Source of the DNA: Cryoendolithus antarcticus
Taxonomy: Eukaryota; Ascomycota; Dothideomycetes; Cladosporiales; Cladosporiaceae
DNA: 64,000 nt
Reading direction: 5' to 3'
Assembly: GCA_002077065.1 (NCBI GenBank)
Contig: NAJO01000004.1
Span: 930,001-994,000, forward strand
Under the pieces are notes generated by a model. It was not told where the DNA came from. It made no database searches and saw nothing but the letters and a program-made list of their open reading frames with translations. Position 1 is the stretch's first letter, and each line of letters opens with the position of its first letter. The translations under genes and the position numbers were made by a program. Positions 63,260-64,000 of this stretch are shown here, one piece after another.

Positions 63260-64000
63260 TACGGTGGCTGCCGACGGGTACTGATTTGAGCCTGAGGGAG
63301 TGATCAAAGGGCAAGCGGACTGTGGAAGTGAGAGTAGGAGCAAACTCGAGATGGAGACAGGAAAGGAGATGCCTGAGATGTAGAGCTACCGTTATATGGA
63401 TCCTCTCCTCGACGCCAACCTCGGATGCTGAACGCGTCGTGACAGGCAGCTACTGCGCCATGACATGCAATCGAGGCTTCAGCTACTGCAATAGGTAGTT
63501 CGAGATTGGTAGTGGACTGGGCCCGAGATGTGCTTCGAGCTGAGGGGTTAGTGGGGTCGTGCACAGGGGCGAGATCACGCCAAGACATGTCACGTGGCCA
63601 TCGACACGAGCTGCAATCGTTATCCACGTGCTTTGCGTCCTCGCATCATAACAGCTTGCTTCTGCATCTTATTGAAGATGTGACAGCAGCTGTCTAGTGA
63701 GACGGAAATACAGCAAAGAGACTGGACATAGCTGGAAAGACCCAGACAAGGCTGGTGGAAGTAGCGGCGGATTCAAAATCCTTGACAAAGTGATTAAACG
63801 GGTATCGGATCAGCGCGTGGAACAAAGATGCGATCTGAGCAATGCTTCATGCTGCTGAAGCTTGAGAACAGCCTGGTCGGGACGGTAAAACCTTGATTGA
63901 CCACCGATGTTGGACAAGGCTGGAGATCTCGCTACAGACGCCGAACCACATTTGTAGACGGGTAGGGACTCACTGAGAGCCAGAAGAACTGACAACTGAT
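63260..64000. other. Intergenic region at window end
   Basis: 741 nt upstream of the ADH1-type gene. No further gene is recognisable before the window ends. Confidence 0.45.

Overview
The window is nuclear DNA of a filamentous ascomycete (Pezizomycotina). The gene content fits a Dothideomycete best, but that placement is inference from family content, not from a marker gene. The evidence is the gene style: many short introns of about 46-60 nt with GTRNGT donors and CAG/TAG acceptors, genes on both strands, long Ser/Pro-rich ORFs, and filamentous-fungal families (Stc1-domain protein, Bys1-domain secreted protein, GH131 glucanase, PIR-repeat cell-wall protein, choline sulfatase, DHA1-type MFS transporter). 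I see no rRNA, tRNA, CRISPR array or intact transposon.

Layout. 1-4.6 kb: 3' part of a Y-family DNA polymerase with a C-terminal UBZ-like finger, a Pro/Lys-rich unknown protein, and an RBR (RING-IBR-RING) gene with an in-frame stop. 4.65-7.5 kb: a 955-residue Ser/Arg-rich protein with a Cys-containing C-terminal domain. 8.3-12.3 kb: a head-to-tail tandem array of three minus-strand paralogues (A, B, C) with a secreted 12-Cys ectodomain, mucin-like stalk, one membrane span and short tail; all share a phase-1 intron at the same site. 12.7-17 kb: a short-chain dehydrogenase, cytochrome c, and an Stc1-domain gene with an apparent GC-AG intron. 17.7-25.8 kb: a coiled-coil protein, a second (intact) RBR gene, anthranilate synthase component I, proteasome subunit alpha 2, and a double-CCCH protein with a duplicated zinc module. 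26.6-34.6 kb: a Pro-rich protein, Rad7, cytosolic leucyl-tRNA synthetase and AP-3 sigma. 34.9-45 kb: a Ser/Thr-rich single-span protein, GH131 enzyme, ribosomal protein L3, a GNAT acetyltransferase and an MFS transporter. 46.5-55.3 kb: a Bys1-type secreted protein, peptidyl-tRNA hydrolase 2, choline sulfatase and a PIR/GPI wall protein, separated by long gene-poor gaps. 56.8-63.3 kb: a disordered 'PLPPPP' protein and two zinc alcohol dehydrogenases of different classes.

Most genes are unrelated housekeeping or accessory genes and do not form one pathway. The closest thing to an undescribed system is the A/B/C array of cysteine-rich single-span surface proteins. Copy A has lost an obvious start for its signal peptide, copy B stops just after a decayed membrane span, and copy C looks complete with a repeated YEM/YEL tail. 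That is a family under active duplication and decay. Second-tier points are the RBR pair (one copy interrupted, with a conserved intron next to the catalytic Cys), the duplicated CCCH + H-x3-C-x4-C module, and the PIR-repeat protein with a GPI-type C-terminus.

Exon coordinates below were worked out by hand from splice motifs, reading-frame continuity and family motifs. Nothing was checked against transcripts or databases.
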